Counted from the stretch's first letter, positions 22,911-34,965 are shown. The stretch: DNA of 64,000 bases from Leuctra nigra (GCA_934045905.1 OW203770.1:4588001-4652000); one strand, 5' to 3'. Notes: generated from the letters alone by a model not told the origin. Program-made: numbers and translations.

Positions 22911-25900
22911 GTGAGTACTTGTTAAGGTATAACCACCATAACCGCAATGTTTCCGATTTACTTGAAATTTTGGGGACTTATTGATAATCACGAAAAACTC
23001 ATTCCCTGAAAAAATTAAACAATTCGCGTGTCCAGTTTCTGAGATAAATTGATTTGTCTCCACCATGTTATCTTATGGCGGAAAAAGAAAATCGTGTCAT
23101 TTTTAGGCTATAATGAAGATCTATTTTTTTCGTCCATAGATTTGAACGATTTTTTTATTATGGTAGATATATGAACATACTATCAGAAAAAAATTGAAAA
23201 CAGTAACAACGTGAGCTATTTTAAAAGTTATAAACCAAATTCGAAATTATTTTCCTATACCTCCCATGTTAAAGTTTTGTTCATCCTCAAAAGACATAAA
23301 ATTAAAAACTGATTGTTGGACTGGAGCTGCAAACTAAAGGAAATTAAATAAATCTGTTATTCTTAAATTTATAGTTGAAATGTAGGAAAACGTTTTTTAA
23401 GCTTGTAATTTCAAGAAAAAATATTTTTGTATATATCGATCGACGATTGTTTTACTTTAATCTAGTGGAGCGGTCGCGGTCTCTCCACTAGATTAACCCA
23501 GAGCCAAGACTCTGCAACTAAGAATAAAATGAGAGAAATCTAAAATATAGCACTGAAAAGTAGTGATATTATCTAAAAATGAGCCAAGTCAAAACTATTT
23601 AAAACTCAAAAAAATACTTGGCGCATCGTTTTTTTGTGTATTATAAATATGTATATTATAGATATAGGTGGTACATTTATTTCTGTCCTACACATCTAAA
23701 TTATTTGTGTACTATATGCGCAAAGTATTTTTTTGAGTTTTAAATAGTTTTGACTTGACTTATTATTTGATATCACTACTTTTCAGTGCTGAATTTTAGA
23801 TTTCTTAATTTTTTTTCTTAGTTGAAGAGACATTATGCCTTTTTTACACGGAGTGTCTTTTCTGGGTAATAGCTACTAGGAAAACGCTCTGTGTAACGTA
23901 TTGATAAGCGAGCCTTCATATTGCATGCGAAATGGTATGAGTGTGAAACCTTACTGGACTGCTCTATGATAGGCATTGGAAGAAGAAAGGAAGACAATTC
24001 GTATGTTATCCAAATATTTTGTCCCGCAACTAATAAAGAGGACATTATCTTTTATTTGGTGGAGCAATATGACCACAATTCCAGGCCTAATTATCGTCAA
24101 ACGCAATGATTTAAGATTACCCCCACAATCTTCTGATTTGAGTATACACCAAACTTATTGTCGCAAATAATCAACAAGTCTACATCAACATTTGATTAGA
24201 ACAACCGAAAAGCCGAGACAGACTCATTAGAAAATGTAGCGGAAAATATCTTGAAATTAGCACATTTTTCTGAGGATGAGAATGGGAGCCCTTTATCCCT
24301 TGATTTTCCACTTCTAATATATCAAGGCTTTGAATTCAGTAATATATTACCGATAGAAAATTTAAATTATATACCTAGCCTACCTATATAGAAGTTATTT
24401 CTGGAGAAAAAAAAATAGAAAAATTACGCTTGGGTCAATCTGTAAACAATGAACCACAATTGACCAATGTAGATCTGACCAAACTACGACGTCATAAAAC
24501 AAAAGTCAATGTTTGGTCACAACCAAAGAGCTTATATACACAACAAATTGTACACATGATATTATTAGAATAATGTTGAATTCGTACAGAATTTAACAGT
24601 TTTACAATAAACAAATTGCCGTTAATAATAGTATTGCTTTCAGCTATCTACTTGAATATTGTTCAGTCTTAATTAACTTCTCATAAGAGAGGAAAGGCCT
24701 TTTTAAGTTGACGAAACTATCCAGTGACAGACGCCATTAAAAAGTAAAACGCTTTGGCAACATACCTGGCAAAATATAATTTGTTTCGTTGTACCACTGT
24801 AATAATTGTCCAGCATATCATCAAACATGATTTATATGGGTTTAAATATATTGATTGTACTATTTCAAGTGATAAATTAAACTAGATTAAATACGTGTGA
24901 GCTATTTCTTTGATCTTTCTGAATTTCATTTGTTTGAATGAAAAATTGTTTTTTTTAAGTTACCATGGTAATACTTTGTCTTTCATAAGGCAACGCCCAC
25001 CTACATTGGTCAATTGCAGACAAACAAATGTGATGAAGTTGCCGAAATGTTTATCAATTATGTATTTTGTTGGAATAACGTAATGTTTGTGTGTTCTGAC
25101 TTGTAATACTTTTAAACTGGTGTTTTATAACCAACCCATTTAAAAGATAACATCAAAAAGATAACATGTTTTGTCTACGACGTGAAGGAATATTAAATAA
25201 CTTCACTTCTTTTGTTTTCATACAATTTGTGAACGATTTATATATTTATTATAATCATATAAATAAAAATTAACAAAACAAAATAACCATCAAAGATATT
25301 TCTTGAACTTTAGTGTATCATTATGTCGCTCAAATATCACATTAGCAGATTCCATGCTCTCGGAGCATTACTCTGACAAGGTAAAGAACAGCGCATTCAG
25401 ACGTCTATACTTTCTTACGTGTCTTGTTGTGACCTTGAAGCGTTTCTACCTTTTCTTGTGTTATTCTTATCTCTTCTGTCTCCCAGGAATGGTGAGTTAC
25501 TCAGAGATGAAGAGCAGAAGAATAAGCCGTCTCAGATACTTTCTCCCACGCCTTGTCGTGCTCGAGATGTGTTTCGAAGCGTTCGTCAACCGATACATGT
25601 ACTTCTACGCCAACTTCAACACCATCACGGTGGAAGAGCTGCCCAAGCTGGTGTTCCTCTTGAACGTCGTGACCATGTTCTCTGTTCATCTCGGCAACGT
25701 CTACATGAGACCGACAAGGATGCGGCAACTGACCAAAGCATTGGAGGATATAATCGTCAGATTCTCTTCTGAGAACATCCGTCATCGGCGTATGGTTGAA
25801 AAAACCACCAGATTCGCTCATTTCTTGATGAAATACGTTTCACCATCGCTTGTGTTGATTTATCTAATGGCCGTCTTCGTCGCCTATCAACTTTTTGTAT

Positions 25901-28900
25901 TAGACCATGATTTCTCTCAAGGGTATAATTATTCCCCATAACATTACGTATACTATAGGCTATTTTACTTATTTATTATGAACATGATAATTGTTATTTT
26001 GCAGATATTATTATCCAGCTTTTGTAACGGATTGGGCACATGCGAGGTTCTTCAATCTCAGCATAGCAACATTATGGTCAACTGCAGCTATATTTTTCTG
26101 CACAATACAAGTGCTGTGTTACATGTGGATGCTCTATATATTATGTCAGTTCGATGTTTTGATTGACAAGTTGTTGCATATCCGAGCTGACAGTCTCGAG
26201 CACATCATGACCATGCGTCGCCAGAAGACTGAGAACAGTAGAACATCATCTGAGCTAGATGTGGTCCGTCAAAGAGGAAGACATTATGTCCCACCAGGAA
26301 GAATCGGAAATAAAAGTACACCTTTATGGAAGGTGGTCGGAAAGCATTGGTGTCCAATCACTTTTACAATTGTTGATGAGAAACGTGAACTGGATGTGGA
26401 AATGGAGAGGCGTCTGAAGGATTGCATTGAGCACCATCAGGAGCTGATGAAGTATGGAATTGTTTTTCATATATTAGCCCAGTAATTTAAAGCAAAAAAG
26501 ATCTGAACCCACCATGGAAGACCATTGTATGGTCCAAGTAAGACCAAGTATGGAAGACGATTGTATATTATGTTAAGTAATATAAAACAATGAATGCCGC
26601 CATTTTTGTTAATGTACCTATTTGACAAAATAAAGATACTTGAACACTTATTGCAACAGAAGGTTTCAATACATGAATCAATTCAGAAAAATGCCGTCTA
26701 CAACATATCCAAAATCCTCCAAAATCCGTGCACCGGAAGTACTTTTTAATCACCTTTTAAGTATATTTCCCAAGTTAATTCCATCTTCCAAAAAAAAAAT
26801 CATGTAACTCCGACTTTGACGAAACTTGGCAGAATTGTTCACCATCCTAAATTAACACAAATAGCTCTCTGAGCCTTTTTCTCTCAATCTCATCGTTTGG
26901 GAAATATATGGACCTCGCAAAACGTCAAATTACACTCAAAGTGACAATTAAATCGTCCAAAACTGACTCAAATATGACTTTCCAATGGGCCATATTTGTG
27001 TTAATATAGGTTGGTGAATAATTCTGCCAAGTTTCGTGAAAATCGGAGTTACATTAAAATATATTTTTTACATGGGAAATAAACTTAAAAGGTGATTAAA
27101 AAGTACTTCCGGTGCACGGCGTTTGGAGGATTTTGGATATGTTGTAGAGGGAATTTTTCTGAATCGATTCATGTATTGAAACCTTCTGTTGCAATTAGTG
27201 GTGGGTATAAGCACAAAATTACTGGACTACTATACATATAAAATCATTTTCTAAATCTGTCTCTGTCTTAGGAATTTTGGTGACGCTGTCTCCATTTGTC
27301 AGCCAAATTTATCAAGCGGAATCATCTTCTGCCTAGTGGCGTTTTCTCTGGCAGTTGTCTACATATCACTTGTAAGTTTCTATTGTACATCGGACGCCAG
27401 GTTCCTGATGAGAGTTTAGATAATTAGACTTTCTTGTTTAAGAGGGCTTGGTAGTGAGTTTGACCTTGAAGAGTTTTTAATCGATTTTTATCAATATCTT
27501 TTTCCAGTGTAATTGTTAACAAAATAGGGCTATGGACGTGAATTCAGAACAGTTCAATGAAAATAATTTCATAGTTTGGAATAAGCTATTAGTTTTATTG
27601 TGTCCAACAGGTGTTTAGAATCCGAAAATTACTAAATTTTTGGATTCTAAACACCTGTAGGACAAAGTATATCTAATAAACAATTACAAGCTATGGAATT
27701 ATTTTCATTGAACTGTTCTGAGGCCACGCTCACTACCAAGCCCTCTTAAGTGTTAAATGTAGATAATCGGTTTTTATCATGGACTTTTCGATTATCGTTC
27801 GATGACTTCTCTCGAATAAATCTCTGGACTAATGTTCTAATTATCATATAATTTCAGGTGCGTCATATCGACATCATCACCTGGGTTATGCTCTTGATAA
27901 TTTTGATTGGGGCATTAATGTTTGGTCTCTACTGCTGGATGGCAGACAAACTCGCAGGGAAGGTAAGAATGTTTGCTGTTTGTAACGTTGGGCGCCACTA
28001 ACCGTAGATTGCCTGTGTTGTAGACTGAAGAAGTGAGGAACGCTGCCTACGGTTGTAACTGGCTAGATGCTTCAGAAAGTTTCAAACAATCAATTCGTAT
28101 CATGATGTCGGTGGCTCAACAACCCCTTGTGATTAAGGCTGCTGAGTTTGTGCCTCTTTCACTAGCTACATTTGAAAGTGTAAGTGAGCAGTTTTGAAAT
28201 ACATTCTAATTACTATGACAATATTTGTACAAAATTGACCAAGATTTAAGGAGTACCAAGATAAGAAAGGATTTGGGAGTGTATACACTTAGTTTTCAAC
28301 TGGGTAAGGTGATGTTGAGATGGTATGAACGATTGCAAGGGATGGAACAAGAAATAACTCCAAGAGGGGAGGCAGAGCAAGCAATACCTAATAATAGGAA
28401 TGAAAATGCAGGTGTCTGAGAACGAAGTGGATGGAGGACTGAAGGAGGCTGCTTATGAATGAGGAGAGACGTGGTATATAATCAAGGTCGAAAGTGAGAT
28501 TGTGAGTAGCAGAAAGTGATGTCGTCTGCAGGCTTTCCATTCAAATTCATGTAATTTTTAAACTATCCGGTTCAATGGTGTGGGTTCCCTTCCTAAGTTA
28601 ATATTTAATTTAACTTTCCAATATGAGTCTAAGAAGATATTTGCTGATAACCTTTCGATCTATCATTGCACATGCAAATGTGACCTTCGTATTCTCTAGG
28701 GCAGAAGATTTTTTTGTCAAGGTGCTAGTGGATAATTGACAATGCAGTCTTGAATTGCCACATCTGCTTATGGTGTGGAAGGAATTGGAGAAGATTTTTC
28801 ACAAGGATATATGTGTCCAATGTCTTCTCCGTTTCCTACGTCGAAATTTTAATAATTGGAAGCATTTTTGAAGAGTGATGTGTCTTAGATTGTGCGGATG

Positions 28901-29009
28901 TTCATCGCTCACACATTTCCATGATCTGCCACAGGTTCTGAGATCTTCGCACAGTTACTACACAATGCTGACTACAGTCATGGACAACAAGACGGGCAAG
29001 AAGGTGTGA
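22847..29009 (+). CDS. Odorant receptor (7tm_6 family), 7 exons, complete
   Basis: Seven-helix ligand-gated channel subunit of insect olfactory neurons, normally with the Orco co-receptor. Exons 22847-22910, 25487-25922, 26005-26451, 27272-27371, 27858-27962, 28024-28179, 28935-29009 splice in frame to 460 residues, within the family's usual 380-480. The start ATG (MENDHLDLHIYAEVSSYM) was chosen because its donor joins the next acceptor as G|GA and keeps frame. The diagnostic C-terminal pattern is present: EEVRNAAYGCNWLDASESF, RIMMSVAQQPLVI, AAEFVPLSLATFESVLR and SYYTML. The Orco signature is absent, so it is a tuning receptor. Introns carry foldback, MITE and LINE remnants. Ligand and ortholog are not inferable here. 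Confidence 0.93.
23525..23865. repeat. Foldback (hairpin) element, copy B
   Basis: Arms of about 110-140 bp carry AGCACTGAAAAGTAGTGATA and its inverse. Related to copies at 1446 and 52526. It lies in odorant receptor intron 1 and abuts a Helitron 3' end. Confidence 0.65.
23876..24400 (-). mobile_element. Helitron-like 3' end (element 4, minus orientation)
   Basis: The CTAG 3' terminus is at 23876-23879 with hairpin GCTCTGTGTAACGTATTGATAAGCGAG on the plus strand written inverse, preceded by A (T on the element strand). The extent to the right is uncertain, as no GAGCGAGCG 5' end was found. Confidence 0.45.
24457..25016 (+). mobile_element. TIR MITE, copy 1 (about 560 bp)
   Basis: Ends CAATTGACCAATGTAG and CTACATTGGTCAATTG. 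A near-identical copy in inverse orientation lies at 33374-33944 and a decayed part at 63297-63520. It lies in odorant receptor intron 1. Confidence 0.8.
25487..25922 (+). CDS. Odorant receptor exon 2
   Basis: TCTCCCAG acceptor, GTATAA donor. Encodes GMVSYSEMKSRRISRLRYF, LVVLEMCFEAFVNRYMYFY (TM1), FLLNVVTMFSVHLGNVYM (TM2) and VSPSLVLIYLMAVFVAYQLF (TM3). The open frame extends upstream to 25303, but that part has no ATG-supported continuity better than exon 1. Confidence 0.9.
26005..26451 (+). CDS. Odorant receptor exon 3
   Basis: TTTGCAG acceptor, GTATGG donor; split Gly (GG|A) in, split Lys (AA|G) out. Encodes YYYPAFVTDWAHARFFNLS, a helix STAAIFFCTIQVLCYMWMLY, a long cytoplasmic loop, and IEHHQELMK, which resembles the conserved HHQ segment of insect ORs. 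Confidence 0.93.
26645..27210. mobile_element. Foldback element in odorant receptor intron 3
   Basis: TTGCAACAGAAGGTTTCAAT (26651) pairs with its inverse near 27175, and the GTGCACCGGAAGTACTTTTT block (26728) with its inverse at 27094. The right terminus shares GTTGCAATTAGTGGTGGG with the big foldback at 19189-21122. Its right end is about 60 bp from exon 4. Confidence 0.75.
27272..27371 (+). CDS. Odorant receptor exon 4
   Basis: GTCTTAG acceptor, GTAAGT donor. Encodes NFGDAVSICQPNLSSGIIF followed by a hydrophobic helix ending VVYISL; completes the HHQELMK|NF segment. Confidence 0.93.
27438..27749. mobile_element. Short palindromic MITE in odorant receptor intron 4
   Basis: Perfect 21-bp ends TTAAGAGGGCTTGGTAGTGA(G) and inverse. 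Inner arms (ACAGTTCAATGAAAATAATT) and the centre (AGGTGTTTAGAATCC) are also inverted, so the whole 312 bp can fold back. Confidence 0.8.
27858..27962 (+). CDS. Odorant receptor exon 5
   Basis: TTTCAG acceptor, GTAAGA donor, phase 0 both ends. Encodes VRHIDIITWVMLLIILIGAL, then FGLYCWMADKLAGK, the sixth transmembrane region. Confidence 0.93.
28024..28179 (+). CDS. Odorant receptor exon 6 (conserved C-terminal block)
   Basis: GTTGTAG acceptor, GTAAGT donor, phase 0 both ends. Encodes TEEVRNAAYGCNWLDASESF, then IRIMMSVAQQPLVIKAAEF and PLSLATFES, the most conserved region of insect odorant receptors. Confidence 0.97.
28225..28480 (+). pseudogene. Decayed LINE C-terminal fragment in odorant receptor intron 6
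   Basis: An open stretch reads STKIRKDLGVYTLSFQLG then LRWYERLQGMEQEITPR. This is reminiscent of the IR..L.V..L......RLRWY.H..RM ending of many non-LTR retrotransposon ORF2 proteins. Out-of-frame continuation follows. Recognised by motif only. Confidence 0.5.
28935..29009 (+). CDS. Odorant receptor exon 7 (stop)
   Basis: CCACAG acceptor; VLRSSHSYYTMLTTVMDNKT... then TGA at 29007-29009. The SYYTML(L)-like seventh helix end is typical; the short Lys-rich tail GKKV follows. Confidence 0.95.
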   Translation, partial: VLRSSHSYYTMLTTVMDNKTGKKV

Positions 29010-29584
29010 ATCCGCGCTACCGGAAAGCTACCAGCGAGCCGTCTGGAGGGCTATTCTAAGTTTCCTTGTCGCCTCGTTTCACTTGACGGGCTCACTGCAC
29101 AAAGTAGAGGTCTCCGATAGACATCTAATTTAACATGCTTTTTTAATAGATAATTTCCTTGTGCACCATATAAACGCAAGAAAAAGTGGGGTAGAGCCGA
29201 ACTAATTTCCAAGATATATCACTTTATAAATTTGAGTTAGCCCTATCTTTAACATAGCAAGACAAAAAAAAACATAATTTTCTTAGTAAATAATAGATTT
29301 AAACTATTATCCGCCGATAGATTTTTTTCCAAAAACTGTACGTTTTTTAAATTTAGACGCCAAAATCTAAATAATTTTTCCTATACCTCCCGTGTTAAAA
29401 TTTCATCAAAGTTGGAAGACACTATTTTGAGAACTCAATATAAGTCGAGAGTTGCAAGCTACAAGCCATTTGATGAATCTTTTACATTAAAATATAGTTA
29501 AAATGATGAAAAATTAATAAAAATTGTAAATTTCCAGTATAGGAGTGAATATCGATCAAATTGACGAACCACAACTTTTAATGA

Positions 29585-30333
29585 AACGCGCCCCTGGGAC
29601 CAACATTATCTGTAGAAAGTTATTAACGTTTTACGGACATTTTGCGTGTTGGCTGTCAAATTTCTCGAAAATGTTGATCACGGCTTCTTCGACTCTTTAT
29701 AGTTCCATGGTAGTTAGAGTAGAAACTTTCAAACGTATGAAACTGATATGACCGTTCAAAAGATCGTCTAATACTGTGTAAGTACACACACTAATATTAT
29801 CATGAGTGGTCCCATGTCTATTTTTTTAAAGAGATCCTGTGATTTTTAAATATTAACGAGGAACAGTTCAATCAGAAAGGTTCAAAAGGTTCAAGCAATT
29901 TGCATGGTTATTGGGACTAATATTTTAGGAATATTTTGAGATTGTTATACTTGAGTCTGACGAAATTGTTTGCTCGTGACATCATCTCATTGTTGAGCGG
30001 CCATCTTGGTGTAACATGTCAGAACGGCAGTCAATCTGTTTTTCAGTATATTTTTGATAATATTTATGGTTACCTGTGCAATTGCAGGCTGCAGAAGAAG
30101 TTCTTTTAGCTATAAAACCACTCATTTACAAACTATATCTTCAACAAACCGATAATAATTAGTTTAAATCAACTTGACAGCTGTACACCAAAATGGCCGG
30201 AAATATACTTTTTTACATTGTTGATGTAAAACAAAAGAAGCTCGAGCAGACTATGAATAGACATAATTTCGGTTCGAGGTGTTGCGCGTGTCCGTGCTCG
30301 CTCATCAACGCGTTACACAGAGCGTTTTCCTAG
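29585..30333 (+). mobile_element. Helitron-like element 5, 5' end uncertain
   Basis: The 3' end with hairpin and CCTAG at 30330-30333 is followed by T. Shared interior with element 1 includes GACATTTTGCGTGTTGGCTG and the TTTCGGTTCGAGGTGTTGCG stretch. It truncates a foldback element at 30334. Confidence 0.6.
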
Positions 30334-31179
30334 TATATTGTAACACGGCGCAGCGCGATGTCCTGGGAAGCGAGTTGGCAACTGCGACTTTACAAAAATG
30401 AAAAACAAATGAAACAATTTTCAACAATGATGCCAGACCTTGCACGTCAATTTTCGATTGTTGATCAAAAGTAAACAAAACTGAAGTATTTCTGTGTGTT
30501 TCGAGTTTATGCACTGAATCAAGTTCATATTATAGTCATTAATATTTTTTTTTTTTTTGTCTGGGGCTTAACGTCGCACTGTTCTGCAGCGAGGCTAATG
30601 GCGACGGATGGATGATTATGATGATGATTGGGAGATGATGGTGAAGATTAGGTAAGGACGGAAGGTGGGAAGGAGGCGGTCGTGGCCTATTAGTAGGGTA
30701 CCTTCCCAGCATTTGCCTGAAGACTGAGGGAAAACCACGAAAAAACCCCAGTCAGGAAGGACGGCCGCGGGAATCGAACCCGGGCCTCCGGAATACAAGC
30801 TGAGAGCGTTAACCACTCACCCAACCTGTTCCGTCATTAATATTGAAAGATACCATAAAACGAGCTGTAATGAGCTGTTGAAATGCTGACTGACAGTTCA
30901 TTAAAACTACATCTTGCACCGGTGTACATTTTCGTGACGTCATACGCTGTGTAGTGTGTTGTTTAACTTGGAACAGATTAAATTTTGTTTATATTTGAAG
31001 AGATGTGTTGACATAATATTATAAATGAAAGATTGAAGTTAATGGTGGTGCATTGCGATTATCTTAACTCTGTTTTGTTTATAAATGACCAGCAATCAAA
31101 GTAAGTCCCCATGTTATTTTCCATAAGAAGAAATCCAGAAAACCTCCGGAAGTGCCTAGTGGGCGTGGCACTCTAGTAC
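30334..31179 (+). mobile_element. Truncated foldback element copy carrying a SINE
   Basis: Matches the inverse of 60256-60800 (CACGGCGCAGCGCGATGTCC, AACATGGGGACTTACTTTG on the other strand) and ends GTGGGCGTGGCACTCTAGTAC. The left arm is replaced by Helitron 5, and a SINE sits at 30547-30832. Confidence 0.75.
30547..30832 (-). mobile_element. Full-length tRNA-derived SINE
   Basis: On the minus strand it has a tRNA-like head with A-box (GAGTGGTTAACGC) and B-box (GGGTTCGATTCCC). The body contains CGTGGTTTTCCCTCAGTC and ends in a poly-A tail. A perfect 12-bp target duplication GTCATTAATATT flanks it (30535-30546, 30833-30844). Fragments of the family occur at 3600, 22230 and 40190. Confidence 0.88.
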
Positions 31180-31649
31180 CATTGTCGAGCATTTTTCAAT
31201 ATGAGACCACCTGATATTCCGCACCTGACTCACCTGATTGCGTTTGTGCCATATTAATACGTTTAACCTTGTTACGAAACATTTTAAAGTTTATTTCACA
31301 ATTTTAATTTCAGAATCACATTTGAAGGGTACAGGGAAAGAACGCTTTAAGTCACATTCGGATGAAACTGATATAAACGAAGTTTTGTGTTGAAGCTTGT
31401 ATATCTTCCATGCAAATCGATATTTCAATTGCGTTTTTGAAGACTTTGTGGCAATATATTCTAAAAATCGAGAGTATATTCTGAATCACTACAAAATTAA
31501 ACTCATTTTTTCAATAAATGGACTCGTAGCGTTCTTTCCCTGTACCCTTCATTTGATACGATCATGTTAATCCTGGTCATTGATACTTAGGTGTAATGAT
31601 GTTAAAGTATTTATGTTTGTACGGATCGGAAGTTCATACTAACTAGAGG

Positions 31650-31806
31650 GTCCCGTCATGTAAAACATGACCAATGCGCACCAGTGAGTTATGCGTAAAT
31701 ATAAAACGACAGCAATATTTGTCAGCAGAGTGTGCGTCGTTAATACACTTGACGTCGTTGATGACCCAATCTTAACAGAATACGTTAACAAATGAGGAAC
31801 GAAGAA
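31650..31806 (+). repeat. Dispersed repeat (pair with 54140-54297)
   Basis: GGTCCCGTCATGTAAAACAT through ACGTTAACAAATGAG is shared with 54140-54297 at roughly 90 percent identity by eye. No coding frame conserved. Confidence 0.7.
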
Positions 31807-33373
31807 AAGCAATTTGATCATACCTATTAATATGGTAAAACAATTTCATATAAGTTTCCAAATTTACACCAGAGTATTCGTACTAAGTAAAATTAAGAAA
31901 AAAATCAGTATGCGCCATAAAAAAATAAATATATAAAGGACCTGATGCCCACGACCTATTCTTAATTTTTTTGATGCTAATGTTGTTTCAAAATCATTAT
32001 ATCCTTTCCTCAGGTGTAGGGCGGAAGTAATTTTTTTTTATTTTGCGGTGCACTATTTTGGAATGTAATCAAGCTCTATCAAGTACCGTTTCACTGATGT
32101 TAAAAATAACGATATATTGAAGTATTCTCTTACAATGACTCATGTAACCATTACAAATGATTTGATGAAGTTAGAAATACTGTTCTCTGAGCTCACTTCA
32201 AGAATATTGAAATGGACTTCAGTCCATCTAATAGATATTCAGTTAACAATGTAAAACTTAACATTGGTGCTTCTAACTTTATCTACAGCAACATGAATTC
32301 GTTGTCAATACATGACTCAATACAGACCACTCTACGAAATATGAAAGGAATGAAAATGATTATTCTAACAACATTATTTAAAAACTTCGTCGGTTAGTTG
32401 GTTTGAGCATGGTTTGAGGGTTACGGAACCGTGTTAATTAAATGTAGGAAAAAAATAATACATTTGATCGTTTGCAAATTGCATCATGAGGCCAATGTTA
32501 AAAATCTATCGGCTTTGTTTGGTTTTCATGGCCCTCTAAAATACAGAGCATATGGATTTTTTTTTAAATTACGTTTTGACGTTTCTTAACGCGAGGAAGT
32601 TTTACTATTTTGAACGGTTATTATGTGTTATAGTAATTTTTTTTACACACTCAAAGGGATAAGGATTACGTTTTAGGTAAGTTTTGGTCATTTCTTTACT
32701 TAGTGAAAGCAAAAGACGTATTTTTAGACACGGTTGGCAATGAAAGTCCACCATTTTAAATACAAAATAGTGTTAGCTTTCGGCCGTTTTCAATGTAATG
32801 TAAAGATTTTGACAGTTATTCTGTGTTAAAATAAATTTCTTATAAACAAAAAGGAATAAGGATTATTATTTAGGTAAGTTTCAGTTATTGATATTATTCA
32901 GACAAAGCAGAGGACGTAATTTTATACATGATTGGCAATGTAACATCGGCCATTTTGATTTATTTATTTGAATATTCGGGTGCGCGCGCAATAAAAAGCG
33001 TTCCTCACAGAAGGACAGACAGACAGACAGAACTGGGTAACTATAAGTAAGATAATTTGACAATTAAAACAGACTTCATATTTTTATTTAAAAAAAAGTG
33101 TTTGTATTCAGGAAATCAGGAAATTATTCGAATAGATTTTTAGTTTTTGCACTGCAATTTCACTGCAAATTCGTTAATGTATCTTATTTACCTATTGTAA
33201 TTGTATCTATCATCAAATTGTATCTAATTATATATTTAATTATATTGTGTATAAAGCGTAGATGAAGTAAACTGGTGTGGTTTTAATACTAAATAAATAG
33301 TTTAATTGAATAGAGAGAATAAAGTATGAATTAATAGCGACAATCAAGAGTGTAAAGCAAATTGAGAGAGAGA
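31807..33373. other. AT-rich intergenic stretch, no gene seen
   Basis: No exon with plausible splice sites and codon use. Two related segments near 32560-32700 and 32800-32940 (both with AAAGGNATAAGGATTA then TTTTAGGTAAGTTT-like sequence) suggest an old tandem duplication. Confidence 0.45.
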
Positions 33374-33944
33374 CAATTGACCAATGTAGGTGGGCGTTGC
33401 CTTATGAAAGACAAAAGTATTACCATGGTAACTCCAGGGTTCTTAGAAATAACAGTTTTTCATTCAAACAAATGAAATTCAGAAAGATCAAAGAAATAGC
33501 TCACACGTGTTTATTCTAGTTTAATTTATCACTTGAAATAGTATTATCAATATATTTAAATCATATAAATCATGTTTGATGATTTGCTGGACAATTATTA
33601 CAGATGCTACAACGAAACAAATTATATTTTGCCAGGTATGTTGCCAAAGCGTTTTACTTTTTAATGGCGTCTGTCACTGGATTGTTTCGTCAACTTAAAA
33701 AGGCCCTTCCTCTCTTATGAGAAGTTAATTAAGTTTGAACAATATTTAAGTAGATAGCTTAAAGCAATACTATTATTAACGGCAATTTGTTGATTGTAAA
33801 ACTGTTAAATTCTGTACGAATTCAACATTATTCTAATAATATCATGTGTTCAATTTGTTGTGTATACAAGCTCTTTGGTGGGGACCAAACATTGACTTTT
33901 GTTTTATGACGTCGTAGTTTGGTCAGATCTACATTGGTCAATTG
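33374..33944 (-). mobile_element. TIR MITE, copy 2 (inverse of 24457-25016)
   Basis: Same CAATTGACCAATGTAG ends and nearly collinear interior in opposite orientation, 571 bp. The two copies form an inverted pair flanking most of the odorant receptor gene. Confidence 0.8.
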
Positions 33945-34290
33945 ACAAGACAAGAGACAATGTTCACAGCTTCCTCTGACAATTGTTGGCACGGCTTCCT
34001 ATATTGTCCGCACCGAGTGTTCACATACCTTTGGTTCAAACCCCCAGCGCCACGAGTGAAAGTAATAAGCAACATTTGTGAGAATGATCTTCAACTGTGT
34101 CATTTCTCATTGGCCGTGACCTAGCAACCGATCAGATGTCAACAAATGTACTCAAAATATTTCGGAATCAGAACCAAGTCGCGCAAATTACTATTGTGAT
34201 CAGATTCAGTGAAATTGTGAACACTTTATTATTAATATTTTGTAGGCGAATAAACATTAGATAAACTTTAGTAAATTTTAAGGAGTGATA

Positions 34291-34350
34291 ATGCGTAATA
34301 TGTGCAGCAACATAACGTATAACTGCAGCGACTTGGACGCCTTGCCAAAG
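34291..34350 (+). CDS. Possible orphan 5' exon (20 codons)
   Basis: An ATG opens MRNMCSNITYNCSDLDALPK (20 codons) and ends AAG|GTAAGC, a good donor. No matching downstream exon could be joined with confidence. The terminal exon at 59236 is the only plus-strand candidate in the window, and it lies beyond the antisense GPCR gene. Could be chance. Confidence 0.3.
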
Positions 34351-34649
34351 GTAAGCTTCCTTCCCACAGATTAGGTGGCTCTGTATGTACTTTTTGCAGC
34401 GCTATCTGTAGTAAACAAGCTGCCTATAGTGTATCCAATTTAATTTCAATAATTCTACTACATAAGCTTTCAATAAGATGTAATCAATTTTCGTGTGTAA
34501 TTTGTGAATGTACTAATAACATAATATAAAAAAAAACGGTGCACCAGATTTGAATTCATAACAATACTCGTATTTCCATGTAGGAGTGCACATCAATATT
34601 TCAATGTGTTAATTCAATAAATTGAGTAATTTTAATGTGATCTTTAATT

Positions 34650-34965
34650 GACAGTAAAATGTCAATACCTTACCTACTCATGAAATACTTGAAAAATGTG
34701 TCTGAATATTGTTAAAAACTCCTAAAATGTTGGTCCCTATGACCATGCTAAAGATGAGTCGGTCAAACGGTTAGTGTTGTAATTGTCAAATAACCACACG
34801 ATCTGATTGAAAAAACTATACACGAGACTGCTCATATGACATTAGTGTGTGTGCAAAATTCCGGATTGATTGGTTGAATGTTGTGACCTGGGCATCGCCT
34901 AAAAAAGCGCACAAACAGAAAAACATGCAAACAGAGATAGATGTTAAAAGAGTACCGTGGTAATG
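34650..34965 (-). mobile_element. Helitron-family fragment
   Basis: The inverse of this segment resembles the 5' third of element 1: an AGTACCGTGGT block, TTTGTTTGT-like tract, TGACCTGGGCA and the repeated 'TTGGTTG...AAATTT' motif. Both termini are missing. Confidence 0.45.

Noticed and set aside
25303..25486. Continuous upstream extension of odorant receptor exon 2
   Set aside because: The stretch starts at a TTG and contains a good acceptor TCTCCCAG at 25486. Exon 1 at 22847 joins there in frame and gives a normal receptor length.
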